Below, piece after piece: positions 45,999-57,514 of a stretch of DNA of 64,000 bases. The notes under the pieces were generated by a model. The model made no database searches. It saw only the letters and a list, made by a program, of their open reading frames with translations, and was not told where the DNA came from. The stretch comes from Sulfurimonas sp. Its GTDB lineage: Bacteria; Campylobacterota; Campylobacteria; Campylobacterales; Sulfurimonadaceae. Both the position numbers and the translations under genes were made by a program. Numbering within the stretch: position 1 is the first letter of the stretch; each line of letters starts with the position of its first letter. The stretch covers positions 28,195-92,194 of the forward strand of contig JAUZRZ010000060.1 of assembly GCA_030949945.1 (NCBI GenBank), written 5' to 3'.

Positions 45999-46505
45999 AT
46001 GTTTGGACAAAAAGAATTAAAAAAATACGATATTAGTGCAGAAGATTCACTAAAACAACAGTATGCGAAAGTAGATACAGCTAAGGGAGTTATTTGGATT
46101 AAACTTTTTCCAGAAGAAGCACCAAATACAGTTGCGAACTTTGCACACTTAGCAAATACTGGGTACTATAATGACCTTAACTTTCACCGTGTTATCCCTG
46201 GGTTTATGGCTCAAGGTGGTTGCCCTGAAGGTACTGGAACAGGTGGTCCAGGTTGGGCTATTGAGTGTGAAACTTCTACTAACACATCTATCCATGCTCC
46301 AGGTACTCTTTCAATGGCACATGCAGGACCAAATACAGGTGGAAGCCAATTTTTCATCACTTTTGTAGCAACACCTCACTTAGATGGTGTTCATACAGTT
46401 TTTGGTGCGATTGAGCCAGAAGATAGTGCTAGCTTTGATGTTTTAGCACAGATTCAAGGTCAAGATGCAATTAAATCTATTACTGTAGTTGAGAAAAGAG
46501 ACTAA
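45999..46505 (+). CDS. cyclophilin-type peptidyl-prolyl isomerase
   Basis: The 168-residue protein catalyses cis-trans isomerisation of proline bonds. The cyclophilin core is complete: LNFHRVIPGFMAQGGCPEGTGTGGPGW (residues 65-91), LSMAHAGPNTGGSQFFI near residue 104, and HLDGVHTVFGAI near residue 127. There is no signal peptide, so it is probably cytosolic. The start follows AAAGGT. It directly precedes the QueH-like gene with no gap. Confidence 0.93.
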   Translation: MFGQKELKKYDISAEDSLKQQYAKVDTAKGVIWIKLFPEEAPNTVANFAHLANTGYYNDLNFHRVIPGFMAQGGCPEGTGTGGPGWAIECETSTNTSIHAPGTLSMAHAGPNTGGSQFFITFVATPHLDGVHTVFGAIEPEDSASFDVLAQIQGQDAIKSITVVEKRD

Positions 46506-47597
46506 ATGTTAGTACATATTTGCTGTAGTGTTGATAGTCACTTTTTTTTAGAAAAACTACAAGCAGATTACCCGCAGGAGAAGCTAACAGGCTTCTTCTA
46601 CGACCCCAATATTCACCCCTACTCAGAATACAAACTGCGTTTACTCGATGTAGAGAGATCTTGTAAAAAGTTAGGTATTGACCTCATTGAGGGAGAATAC
46701 GATTATGAAAACTGGCTTCAAGCCGTCCGTGGACTTGAAAATGAACCCGAAAAAGGGGCTCGTTGTGAAGTCTGTTTTGATAAACGTTTTAGTGTAAGTG
46801 CAGAAAAAGCGCTAGAAATGGGTGAAAAAACTATAACTACTACCCTCCTCGTTAGCCCACTAAAGTCTCAAGAACAACTCAAACGAGTTGGTGATGCTTT
46901 TTATGAAAAAAATGGTGTGGAATTTATAGCAGTTGATTATAGAAGTGGTGGTGGAAGTCAAGACCAAAGCCGTGTAACTAAAGAAGAACAGCTTTACCGT
47001 CAAGACTACTGTGGTTGTATCTTTGGCTTAACTATGCAAAGAGAACAGCAAGATAAGCTTATGGATGAGATGTTTAGTCCTATTTCAGGTTCTATTCTTC
47101 CAGCTTCTATAGAAGAGCGAATCGCTATGTATACTTTAAGAAATGAGTTAGAAGATGAAAATAAAGAGTACAGAATAATTAAACAGAAGTTTCTCAACTA
47201 TAGAGAATTTAACTTTAAAGTTATCAAAGGCAAAACAAATGTACTTGATGCTTATGCACTCTCCTACTCTACTCTTCCTAGAAAACGTGCACAAGGAAAA
47301 GTTGAATATAGTGTAGAAAATATTCACTATTTTAATCGTGAAGAGATAAAATTTATCACATTAGATTTTTTTAATAAGCAAAACAAGACAGAGTATCAAA
47401 CTATTAAAGAGTTAATTTATAAGCCTTTAAGTCAAGAAAAAGAACTTATTTTTAGAGCTAAAATAAACGATACGAACTATGATTTAAGCCCTATTATAGT
47501 TGTAGAAGAGATTCCACAAGGGAAGCTAACTATTACTCTTGATAGTAAAACATATGAAGACACTAAAGAGAAGCTAATTCTTGTCAGGCACTTATAA
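46506..47597 (+). CDS. queH: epoxyqueuosine reductase QueH (DUF208) with extra C-terminal domain
   Basis: QueH reduces epoxyqueuosine in tRNA to queuosine. The first 180 residues hold the family cysteines: LVHICCSVDSH at the start, GARCEVCFDKRF near residue 79, and DYCGCIFGL near residue 165, which bind an iron-sulfur cluster. At 363 residues it is about twice the length of simple QueH proteins. The second half has no motif that I know. It follows the cyclophilin gene with no gap and precedes fabZ. Confidence 0.85.
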   Translation: MLVHICCSVDSHFFLEKLQADYPQEKLTGFFYDPNIHPYSEYKLRLLDVERSCKKLGIDLIEGEYDYENWLQAVRGLENEPEKGARCEVCFDKRFSVSAEKALEMGEKTITTTLLVSPLKSQEQLKRVGDAFYEKNGVEFIAVDYRSGGGSQDQSRVTKEEQLYRQDYCGCIFGLTMQREQQDKLMDEMFSPISGSILPASIEERIAMYTLRNELEDENKEYRIIKQKFLNYREFNFKVIKGKTNVLDAYALSYSTLPRKRAQGKVEYSVENIHYFNREEIKFITLDFFNKQNKTEYQTIKELIYKPLSQEKELIFRAKINDTNYDLSPIIVVEEIPQGKLTITLDSKTYEDTKEKLILVRHL

Positions 47598-47648
47598 TCT
47601 TTATTTGGGTAAAATAACCAAAAATATTACAATATAAGGCTTTTAATA

Positions 47649-48095
47649 ATGATTATGGATGTTACAGAGATACAAGAGATACTCCCACATAGATACCCTT
47701 TTTTACTAGTAGACCGTGTTACACAACTCGTAAAAGGCGAAACTATACACTCTTATAAAAATGTCTCTATCTCAGAACCTGTTTTTCAAGGACATTTTCC
47801 AGATCATCCTATCTATCCTGGTGTTATGATTTTAGAAGGAATGGCACAAGCTGGCGGAATTCTTGCATTTAAAAGTATGGACTTAACTCCTGAGGATGCA
47901 GCTACTAAAGTTGTTTACTTTATGAGTATAGATAAGGCTAAGTTTCGTGCTCCTGTAAAACCAGGTGATAAACTAGAGTACAAAATCTCTGTTATAAAAA
48001 ACAAAGGTGCTATCTGGGTGCTCAAAGGTGAAGCTTATGTTGATGGAAAGTTAACAAGTGAAGCAGAGCTTAAAGCTATGATAGTTGATAAGTAA
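47649..48095 (+). CDS. fabZ: 3-hydroxyacyl-ACP dehydratase
   Basis: FabZ removes water from 3-hydroxyacyl-ACP in fatty acid synthesis. The 148-residue protein has the FabZ motif [13 protein letters not shown] near residue 14, the catalytic histidine in [23 protein letters not shown] near residue 55, and the glutamate in the same segment. The start is given as [12 protein letters not shown]. It lies 8 bases before lpxA, a common pairing for lipid A synthesis. Confidence 0.96.
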   Translation: MIMDVTEIQEILPHRYPFLLVDRVTQLVKGETIHSYKNVSISEPVFQGHFPDHPIYPGVMILEGMAQAGGILAFKSMDLTPEDAATKVVYFMSIDKAKFRAPVKPGDKLEYKISVIKNKGAIWVLKGEAYVDGKLTSEAELKAMIVDK

Positions 48096-48103
48096 GCCTT
48101 AGA

Positions 48104-48886
48104 ATGTCTAAAATATCTAAATTAGCCCTCATTGAAGATGGTGCAGTTATTGGGGAAAATGTTGAAATAGGTGCTTTTTGTTTTATCTCCTCTCAAACAA
48201 CTATTGGAGAGGGAACAACAATCGCTCAAAACTCTTGCATATATGGTAAGACAACTATTGGAAAAAATAATAAAATATTTTCTCATGCAGTAATAGGTTC
48301 TATTCCTCAAGATTTAAAATTTAATGGTGAAGATGTTGAACTTATTATCGGTGATGATAACACTATCCGTGAATTCACACTTTTTAATCCTGGAACAAAG
48401 GGTGGAGGAAGTAAAACAATCATTGGTAATCATAATCTTTTTATGGGTTATGTTCACTTAGGTCATGATGTTATCATTGGTAATCACTGTATCTTAGCAA
48501 ACGCAGCAACACTTGCTGGTCATGTAGAGATTGGTGACTATGTTGTGATAGGAGGGATGACCCCTATTCATCAGTTTATCCATATAGGTGACTATGCTAT
48601 GATAGGTGGAGCTTCTGCTCTAGCCCAAGATGTACCTCCATTTTGTATGGCTGAGGGAAATCGTGCTAACCTTAGAGGATTAAACCTCACCGGACTTCGT
48701 CGCCATTTAGAGCGTGATGATATAAATATATTAAAATCTGCTTATCGTGATCTTTTTGAGTCGGGTCAACCACTTAAAGAGACTGCAAGTAGACTACTAG
48801 AAGAGACTAAAAACCACTATGTTAATGATTTATGTGACTTTGTTTTAAAAACAAAACGTGGAATCCCATTTGAGAGAAAAAAATAA
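48104..48886 (+). CDS. lpxA: UDP-N-acetylglucosamine acyltransferase
   Basis: LpxA adds the first 3-hydroxyacyl chain to UDP-GlcNAc in lipid A synthesis. The 260-residue protein begins with hexapeptide repeats of the left-handed beta helix (for example [30 protein letters not shown]). The catalytic histidine is in [25 protein letters not shown] near residue 122. The C-terminal helical part contains [17 protein letters not shown]. It overlaps clpX by one base. Confidence 0.96.
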   Translation: MSKISKLALIEDGAVIGENVEIGAFCFISSQTTIGEGTTIAQNSCIYGKTTIGKNNKIFSHAVIGSIPQDLKFNGEDVELIIGDDNTIREFTLFNPGTKGGGSKTIIGNHNLFMGYVHLGHDVIIGNHCILANAATLAGHVEIGDYVVIGGMTPIHQFIHIGDYAMIGGASALAQDVPPFCMAEGNRANLRGLNLTGLRRHLERDDINILKSAYRDLFESGQPLKETASRLLEETKNHYVNDLCDFVLKTKRGIPFERKK

Positions 48887-50130
48887 TGATAAATAGAAAC
48901 TGTAGTTTTTGTGATGCCACTGAGAGTGAAGTAAACCCTCTTATAGCTGGTAATGGTGTTTATATCTGTAAAAACTGTGTAGTTTCAGCATATAAAATTA
49001 TGTTTGGTGATGAGAGTGAATCTCAATCCCAAAAAGATGAAGAGTTACTTGAAGCTGTCAATAATTTAATGACACCTAAAGAGTTAAATAACTTTTTAGG
49101 TGACTATATTATTGGTCAAGAGAGAGCTAGAAAACTTTTAAGTGTTGCTGTTTACAACCACTATAAAAGAATCTTTAAAACACATCAAGTAAGTGATGAT
49201 GATACTGAAATAGCAAAATCAAATGTGCTACTCATTGGTCCAACAGGAAGTGGTAAAACACTTATGGCACAAACTATAGCAAGAGTTTTAAATGTTCCTA
49301 TCGCTATCGCTGATGCTACAAGTTTAACTGAAGCTGGCTATGTTGGTGAAGATGTGGAAAATATCCTTACTAAACTTATTCAAGCAGCCGATGGTGATGT
49401 TGAGCGTGCACAAAAAGGAATTATCTTTTTAGATGAAGTTGATAAAGTAGCTCGTATGAGTGAAAACCGTTCTATCACTCGTGATGTAAGTGGTGAGGGT
49501 GTACAACAAGCACTACTAAAAATCATAGAAGGCTCATCAGTAAACATTCCACCAAAAGGTGGACGTAAACATCCTAATCAAGAGTTTACATCTATAGATA
49601 CAAGTAACATTTTATTTATCTGTGGTGGTGCGTTTGATGGTCTTGAAGAGATACTCAAACGCAAGCAAGGTGCTAATATTCTTGGATTTGGACATGAGAA
49701 AAAGTCTAAAGATGAACAAAAACCTACATTTGATATGGTTGAGCCTGATGATTTAGTTCATTTTGGTCTTATTCCTGAACTTGTTGGACGTCTTCCAATT
49801 ATCGCTTCACTGAGTGAAATCACTGAGGAAGATATGGTGCGTATTTTAACAGAACCTAAAAATTCTCTTGTTAGACAGTATCAAAAACTTTTCGCTATTG
49901 ATGAAGTTGAGTTAAACTTTGAAGAAGAAGCACTTTTAGCCATTGCAAAAAAATCAATTAAACGCAAAACTGGAGCTCGTGGGCTTCGTGCAATTTTAGA
50001 AGAAAATATGATAGACATTATGTATGAACTTCCAGAATATGCTGGATATGAAGTGTTAATCACAAAAGAAGTTATAGATGATGGTGCAGAGCCTGTTTAT
50101 ATCAAAAAAACTAGTAAAAAAATAGCATAA
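48886..50130 (+). CDS. clpX: ATP-dependent Clp protease ATP-binding subunit ClpX
   Basis: ClpX unfolds proteins for ClpP. The 414-residue protein has the N-terminal zinc finger (CSFCDATES and CKNC, residues 5-30), the Walker [16 protein letters not shown] near residue 114, the Walker [13 protein letters not shown] near residue 180, and the pore loop GYVGEDVE. An [24 protein letters not shown] region follows. It lies between lpxA and mreB, 11 bases from mreB. Confidence 0.96.
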   Translation: MINRNCSFCDATESEVNPLIAGNGVYICKNCVVSAYKIMFGDESESQSQKDEELLEAVNNLMTPKELNNFLGDYIIGQERARKLLSVAVYNHYKRIFKTHQVSDDDTEIAKSNVLLIGPTGSGKTLMAQTIARVLNVPIAIADATSLTEAGYVGEDVENILTKLIQAADGDVERAQKGIIFLDEVDKVARMSENRSITRDVSGEGVQQALLKIIEGSSVNIPPKGGRKHPNQEFTSIDTSNILFICGGAFDGLEEILKRKQGANILGFGHEKKSKDEQKPTFDMVEPDDLVHFGLIPELVGRLPIIASLSEITEEDMVRILTEPKNSLVRQYQKLFAIDEVELNFEEEALLAIAKKSIKRKTGARGLRAILEENMIDIMYELPEYAGYEVLITKEVIDDGAEPVYIKKTSKKIA

Positions 50131-50135
50131 GGTAA

Positions 50136-51164
<1,029 letters not shown>

Positions 51165-51178
<14 letters not shown>

Positions 51179-51932
51179 AGAGTTATTCTCTTATCTCTTT
51201 GTAATCATAGCACTTCTTATAGGTGCTCTGTATTATAACAACGCTATCCAGTCCCCTATTATTTCTTCTCTAAATACTATAAAAACCTCATATCATAATA
51301 TCAATGAATCTATTAAAAACAGTATCGATGAGTATTTCACTCAAGCAAGTGCAATTAAAGAGTTACGACAAAATCTTCTAAAATATGAAAACAACCATCT
51401 AGTTATGCAAGAACTAGCAAGTGAAATTCATGATTTATATCAAGAGAACCGCTCTCCTTTAAAACTCAATACAAAAGTAGAACTTGTACGTGCTATATCT
51501 TATGAAAAATTTGGAAATTTTAACCGATTATGGATGGAAGTTCCTGATTATAATAGTTCTAAAATTTATGGTATAAGCTATAAAGAACTAGTTGCAGGTA
51601 TCATTATTTCAAAAAATGGTAGAGCATTAGCACTTCTTAATCAAGATATAAAAAGTGCTTATGCTGTTTATGTAGGTAATAATAGTGCACCTGGAATAGT
51701 ACATGGAAATAATAATAACTTACTTATTGTCAACTTTATCCCTGCATGGTCTAAGATAGAAAAAGGTGATGAAGTTATCACTTCTGGACTTGATAATATT
51801 TTTATAAAAGGTCTCAAAGTTGGTCGAGTTATCTCTGTAACAACAGAACAAGGGTATCAAAACGCCATTATAGAGCCATACTATAAGAGTAATGAACCGA
51901 GTTATTTTCACATGATAAGGAGTATTCGATGA
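51165..51932 (+). CDS. mreC: rod shape-determining protein MreC
   Basis: MreC links MreB to the periplasmic cell-wall enzymes. The 255-residue protein has a short cytosolic start, one membrane segment (LFSYLFVIIALLIGALYY), a helical part (about residues 40-95) and a beta-rich C-terminal domain with PGIVHGNNNNLLIVNFIP and EKGDEVITSGLDNIFIKGLKVGRVI, typical of MreC. It is somewhat short compared with E. coli (367 residues). It overlaps mreB and the OmpV-like gene by 14 and 4 bases. Confidence 0.9.
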
Positions 51933-52681
51933 AATACATACTGCTACTAAGCCTCTTGCTCATCTCACTGAGTGCACAAGAGACTCAAAAAAAACAAAAA
52001 GTTACAGTTGGACTTGGACCATACCTGCAAACACAACCCTACAAAGGTGTAGATCCACTTCTAGTACCCTCACCTGTTGTCTTTTTTGATAATGGTATTT
52101 TTTATGTAAGATGGAGTCGTGTGGGAGTCTATTTTTTAGGAAATAAAGGTGATGAATTTTCTTGGGGATTCTCCTTGACTATGCAACCCAGAGTATATGG
52201 CTATAAAGCTGAAGATTCAGACTATTTAACAGGTATGGATGATAGAGAGACTACCATTGAAGGAGGTCTCGCATATAGTGCCTCATATAAAAAAATGTAT
52301 ATAGAGACTATGCTCATAACAGATATGTTAGCAAGATATGACTCATGGCTATTTAAAACAGAAATAGGTGATGAGTATACTCTGGGGAATTTTACTTTTT
52401 ATCCAAGTCTTATTCTTATATATGAGTCAGATGAATTTGTAAACTACTACTATGGTGTTAAAGAGAGTGAGGCTACATTTAACAGGCCTCAGTTTACTCC
52501 AGGTGCAGGATGGCAACTCGGTGCACAAACATTTATTGACTATCCTTTTACAGACAAACTTTCTGGACTTATCAACTTAAGAGTAGATAGACTACCTACA
52601 AGTGCATTAAATTCTCCTCTAATTGATAGTGATTACATCTATTCTGGAATAGTTTCATTAATATATACATTTGAGTATTAA
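51929..52681 (+). CDS. MipA/OmpV-family outer membrane protein
   Basis: The 250-residue protein has a signal peptide (MKYILLLSLLLISLSAQ) and a beta-barrel pattern of alternating residues with the family stretch GLGPYLQTQPYKGVDPLLVPSPVVFFDNG near residue 27. It ends in an aromatic residue pattern (YSGIVSLIYTFEY) as expected for insertion by the Bam complex. MipA in E. coli scaffolds a murein synthase and hydrolase, which would fit its place right behind mreBC, but that role is not shown here. Confidence 0.85.
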   Translation: MKYILLLSLLLISLSAQETQKKQKVTVGLGPYLQTQPYKGVDPLLVPSPVVFFDNGIFYVRWSRVGVYFLGNKGDEFSWGFSLTMQPRVYGYKAEDSDYLTGMDDRETTIEGGLAYSASYKKMYIETMLITDMLARYDSWLFKTEIGDEYTLGNFTFYPSLILIYESDEFVNYYYGVKESEATFNRPQFTPGAGWQLGAQTFIDYPFTDKLSGLINLRVDRLPTSALNSPLIDSDYIYSGIVSLIYTFEY

Positions 52682-52720
52682 TAAACTCATCAAATTTTAA
52701 GTGCCCTTTAGCTATAATAA

Positions 52721-52782
52721 TTAAGTAGTTAGCCAAAAGAAACCCCCCAACTTAATGGGATTTCTTTTGGCTAACTACTTAA
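52721..52782. terminator. long perfect hairpin between the OmpV-like gene and carB
   Basis: Positions 52721-52742 and 52761-52782 are perfect 22-base inverted copies (arms begin TTAAGTAGTTAGCC). The 18-base loop begins with six C and ends GGGA, so it can lengthen the stem. The right arm ends 30 bases before carB. It could end the clpX-mre transcript in both directions, but there is no clear T-run, so an attenuator or a small mobile palindrome is also possible. Confidence 0.55.
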
Positions 52783-52812
52783 ATTTCTATAAACATATTT
52801 TGAAGGGTAAAA

Positions 52813-55800
52813 ATGCCAAAACGTACCGACATTACTACTATTTTACTTATAGGTTCTGGTCCGATTATTATCGGTCAGGCTTGTGAATTTGACTACTCTG
52901 GAACACAGGCTGTTAAGACTCTTAAAGAGTTAGGATACCGTGTAATCCTTATCAACTCTAATCCTGCAACTATTATGACTGACCCTGAGTTTGCTGATAG
53001 AACATACATAGAACCTATCAAAGAAGATGTAATTGCTGAGATTATTAAAAAAGAGAATGTAGATGCTGTACTTCCAACTATGGGTGGACAGACTGCTTTA
53101 AATGTTGCTACAAGTATGTATGAAAAAGGGATGCTAGAAGGTATAGAGTTTTTAGGTGCATCACCAGAAGCTATTCACAAAGGCGAAGACCGCTCTGCAT
53201 TTAATGAGGCGATGATTAAAATCGGTATGGACTTACCAAAAAGTAAAAATGCTTATAGTGTTGAAGAAGCTATAGAGGTCGTTAAAGAGATAGGTTTCCC
53301 TGTCATATCTCGTGCATCTTTCACCCTAGCTGGTGGTGGTTCAGGTGTTGCTTACAATATGGAAGAGTTTAAAAAACTTGCACAGGAGGGTCTCTCAGCT
53401 TCTCCAGTAAATGAGATTGAAATAATGGAATCTTTACTTGGGTGGAAAGAGTATGAGATGGAAGTCATCCGTGACAAAGCAGATAACTGTATTATTATCT
53501 GTACTATTGAGAACTTTGACCCAATGGGAGTGCATACTGGAGATAGTATTACAGTAGCACCAGCACTTACTTTGACAGACAAAGAGTACCAAAGAATGCG
53601 TACTGCCTCTTTTGATATACTTCGAGAGATAGGTGTTGATACTGGTGGTTCAAATGTTCAGTTTAGTATAGACCCAAAAACTGGTCGAATGATAGTTATA
53701 GAGATGAATCCTCGTGTTTCTCGCTCATCTGCTCTTGCATCTAAAGCAACTGGGTATCCTATCGCTAAGGTTGCAACACTTTTAGCTGTTGGTTTTACTC
53801 TTGACGAGATTACAAATGATATTACAGGAACTCCTGCTTCATTTGAACCTGTAATTGACTATGTTGTTACAAAAATTCCTCGTTTTACATTTGAAAAATT
53901 CCCAGAAGCGCAGAGTACACTCTCTACTTCCATGAAATCTGTTGGCGAAGTTATGGCGATTGGGCGTACTTTTAAAGAGTCTATGCAAAAGGCTCTATGC
54001 TCACTTGAGACAGGTATCTGTGGTTTTGATGAAATTGATGCAGATGAAGAGTTTATAAAACATGAAATTCGTCGTCCAAACGCAGAGAGAATGCTCTATG
54101 TTGCAGAAGGTTTTCGTCGTGGAATGAGTATAGACGAGATGTTTGACACATGTCAGATAGACCACTGGTTCCTCTACCAACTTAGTGAACTCGTCCAAAA
54201 AGAAGCAACTATTACAGATAAAATTCTTTTTGATGCTGAGATTATGCGTGATGTAAAAGTAGATGGTTTTTCAGATAAACGTATCGCACAGCTCATAAAG
54301 AAAAACTCAAAACATACAGTCAGTGAAAATGAAGTTTATGATGCACGAAAAAAGCTTGGTGTGAATCTAGAGTTTAATGAAGTTGATACATGTTCGGCTG
54401 AGTTTAAAGCACTCACTCCCTACCTCTACTCAACAACTAATATCACTAAACTTCCAAATATCAAAAACCGTGTTAGCGATAAGAAAAAAGTACTTATCCT
54501 TGGTGGTGGACCCAATAGAATTGGGCAAGGAATAGAGTTTGACTACTGTTGTGTTCATGCTGCGTTTGCTCTAAAAGAGATGGGTATTGAGTCTATTATG
54601 TACAATTGTAATCCTGAAACTGTATCTACAGATTATGATACTGCGGATGTTCTTTACTTTGAGCCTATCGACTTAGAACATGTACGTGAAGTGATAGAAA
54701 ATGAAGAACCTGATGGCATTATCGTTCACTTTGGTGGTCAAACACCTCTTAAACTTGCAGATGCCCTTACAAAAATTGGTGCAAATATCTCAGGAACACC
54801 ATCAGCTGTAATTGACTTAGCAGAGGATAGAGAACTCTTTAGTAACTTTGTTATTAAACATGGACTAAAACAACCCAAAAATGGTCTAGCCCGTGCAAAA
54901 GAAGAAGCTGCACCAATTGCTAATAAACTCGGTTACCCTGTACTTGTTCGTCCTTCACTTTGTTCTTGGTGGACGTGGTATGAAAATCGTTTATAGCGAA
55001 GATGAACTTAACCAATATATGGAACTTGCAATCAGCGTATCTAATGATGCCCCTGTTCTTATTGATAAGTTTTTAGATCAAGCAATTGAGCTTGATGTTG
55101 ACTGTATCAGTGATGGTGAGGAAGTTTATATCGGAAGTGTTATGCAACATATAGAAGAGGCTGGAATACACTCTGGAGATAGTGCATGTTCGCTTCCTCC
55201 TGTAAATCTTACTCAAGTGATGATAGAAAAAGTAGAGCAGCAGACAAAAACTATTGCTCTAGGACTTCAAGTTATCGGACTTATGAATGTGCAGTATGCA
55301 ATCTATCAAGATGAAATATATCTTATTGAAGTAAATCCTCGTGCAAGCCGAACGGTTCCTTTTGTAAGTAAGGCGACTGGGATGCCTTTAGCAAAAGTTG
55401 CAACTCGTGTTATGATGGGTGAGAAGCTTGTAGATGCACTTTCATATTATGACAAATATAACATAGTTGAAATTGCAAATGGTCTGCGACGACCAAAACT
55501 TAAAGGTCATGTTTCAGTAAAAGAGGCAGTTTTTCCTTTTCATAAACTCTACGGTGCTGACTTAGTACTGAGTCCGGAGATGAAATCAACGGGTGAAGTA
55601 ATGGGGATTAGTAAAAACTTCGGAGTGAGTTTTGCCAAAGCACAACTGAGTGCTGGAAATAACATTCCAACAAGTGGAACATGTTTTCTCTCTTTTGTCG
55701 ATACAGATAAAATTCATGCAGCAGAGATTGCTAGTGGCTTAGTTAAACATGGTTTTAAACTTGTAGCTACAAAAGGAACACAAGCTGTTTTAGAAGAAGC

Positions 55801-56071
55801 AGGTATAGAGTGTCAAAGAGTTCTCAAGATATCTGAAGGTCGTCCAAATATCGAAGACAGTATGAAAAATGATGAGATTGCAATGGCAATAAACACTTCA
55901 GATAATAACACATCTAAAAAAGATGCTGTAGTTATAAGGCAAGAGGTATTGCGTCGAAGCATACCATATTTTACAACTCTAAGTGCTGCACGTGCATTAA
56001 TCCTTGCACTAGATGAGATGGGTGATGGTTCATGGACAAAGTCAACGGCACTACAAGATTTTCTAGTTTAA
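52813..56071 (+). CDS. carB: carbamoyl phosphate synthase large subunit, frame broken as sequenced
   Basis: CarB makes carbamoyl phosphate for arginine and pyrimidines; HypF also needs it for cyanide ligands. It starts [32 protein letters not shown], as usual, with two ATP-grasp halves (second one from [17 protein letters not shown]). An extra C near 54957 (CCTTCACTTTG for CCTTCATTTG or similar) breaks the frame within [11 protein letters not shown] of the second ATP-grasp. The rest runs to the allosteric MGS-like domain. Corrected, it has about 1085 residues. Its end overlaps the YrdC gene by 40 bases. Confidence 0.93.
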
Positions 56072-56505
56072 CATCAAAAGTTCTTCTTATGCAAACCGAC
56101 ACTACTGTCGGTTTTTTGTCTCAAGATGAGATAAAATTACAAGAGATAAAAGAACGTCCCTCAACAAAACCATTTATTCTTGTATATAAAAGTTTTGATG
56201 CTTTAAAAAAAGCAAAACATCGAATTCCCCTTAAACAAAAAAGAGCTGTTCGGCGTGCTAAAAAAACAACATTTATTGTAAAAAACATAGCTTTTCGAGT
56301 TGCTAAAGATACTCTTGACTCAAAACTATTAAAAAGCATAACATGGAACTACTCAACATCAGCAAATGAACGCTCAAAAAACTTTGATAGAGTATTTTGT
56401 GAAGAAAAAGCTGATATAATAATCGAAGATAAAAATTCTCTTTATGAGGGAGCATCATCTAAACTTTATAAAATCAACAATATAAAAAAAGTGAGGTTGC
56501 GATGA
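56032..56505 (+). CDS. short Sua5/YrdC-family protein
   Basis: This 157-residue protein belongs to the YrdC fold family that makes threonylcarbamoyl-AMP for the t6A base of tRNA. The N-terminal substrate region TDTTVGFLSQDEIKLQEIKERPSTKPFILVYKS (residues 22-54) fits the family motif. A patch rich in arginine and lysine (KQKRAVRRAKKTTF) follows. It is shorter than the 190-200 residues of most members. It starts within carB and ends 4 bases into the next gene. Confidence 0.75.
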   Translation: MDKVNGTTRFSSLTSKVLLMQTDTTVGFLSQDEIKLQEIKERPSTKPFILVYKSFDALKKAKHRIPLKQKRAVRRAKKTTFIVKNIAFRVAKDTLDSKLLKSITWNYSTSANERSKNFDRVFCEEKADIIIEDKNSLYEGASSKLYKINNIKKVRLR

Positions 56506-56949
56506 GTAAAGTAGTACAAGCATTTTTAAGTGGTCTTCTTATTACCTTTATCTTAGACTTTTTTCTTTTTTTAGGCATATTTGAGAACTATATAAAAGCT
56601 ACAAGAGATTGAAGTCTATTATAATATTCTATTTGCAGACCATCAAAATATTATTATATTTCTTCTTTTCACCCTCATACTTGGCTATATCACAATTTAT
56701 AAAAGTACAAAACTTTCTTTAATTGTTATCGGCTTATTGAGTCTTCTCTCTTTATCTACACTCATTCCTCCTATTGGTAGTAGTTTAGGTGAAGTTCTTT
56801 TAATGAAAAGTGATGTAGAAATACATATGAGTAAATACTCTTACAAAGGTGATATTCTTTATGATGGTAGAGACAAAGTTACTTTTTATGATTATAATTT
56901 CAAAAAAGTGTTAAATTTAGATAAAAACAAAATTATAGGTGAATACTAG
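56502..56949 (+). CDS. small membrane protein of unknown function, frame broken
   Basis: I do not recognise this protein. It has three to four membrane segments: AFLSGLLITFILDFFLFLGIF near residue 7, IIIFLLFTLILGYITI, and LSLIVIGLLSLLSLSTLIP, then a polar C-terminal part (KSDVEIHMSKYSYKGDILYDGRDKVTFYDY). One extra A in the run at 56594-56597 breaks the frame; without it the sequence reads NYIKLQEIEVYYNILF and has about 148 residues. It lies between the YrdC gene and the UPF0323 lipoprotein, overlapping the former by 4 bases. Confidence 0.6.
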
Positions 56950-56950
56950 A

Positions 56951-57514
56951 ATGAATAAATTTACAAACAATGTTTTACTAGGAACTACTGGTGCACTGAT
57001 GATGAGTGTGTTAACAGGTTGTGAAGCTCCACAAGAAGAGCAAAAAAATCGATTTTTAGTTATTGAGCAGCAAGCAAATGGAAAATATATTGTTGTAGAA
57101 GAGATGCCAACTGATGGACCAAGTCGTGCTATCATCCGTGAGAAAGATGCACAGGGCAATACAGTAGAGCGTTTTATGAATGAAGCAGAGATGAAAGCAC
57201 TAGCCGAGCAAGAGTACCAAAAAGTACAAAATGGTACAAGTGAAACTCTTCAAGAGGGTGGAGGTAGTGCAGGAATGGGACTTGCAGGTACTATTCTTGC
57301 AGTTGCTGCAGGTAGTCTAATGGGAAATATGATAGGAAATGCCTTAATGAATAATAAAAACTTCTCTAAAAACCGTACTAGCACAAACCGTAGTGCTTAT
57401 AGTCGCTCTGCCGCGGGTAAAGCTTCAAGAAGTGGATCTACTAAAAAAAGCTTTTTTGGTGGTGGTTCTAAAAGTTCTTCATCTAGTAGAAGCGGAGGTT
57501 TTTTTGGTGGATAA
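56951..57514 (+). CDS. UPF0323-family lipoprotein
   Basis: I chose the ATG at 56951, two bases after the previous stop. The protein has about 187 residues, a lipoprotein signal ending LTGC, a domain of about 80 residues (FLVIEQQANGKYIVVEEMPTDGPSRAIIRE), then a glycine-rich hydrophobic segment (GMGLAGTILAVAAGSLMGNMIGNAL) and a tail rich in S, R, G and F. This matches UPF0323 of Campylobacterota, whose function is unknown. It overlaps the next gene by 8 bases. Confidence 0.85.
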   Translation: MNKFTNNVLLGTTGALMMSVLTGCEAPQEEQKNRFLVIEQQANGKYIVVEEMPTDGPSRAIIREKDAQGNTVERFMNEAEMKALAEQEYQKVQNGTSETLQEGGGSAGMGLAGTILAVAAGSLMGNMIGNALMNNKNFSKNRTSTNRSAYSRSAAGKASRSGSTKKSFFGGGSKSSSSSRSGGFFGG

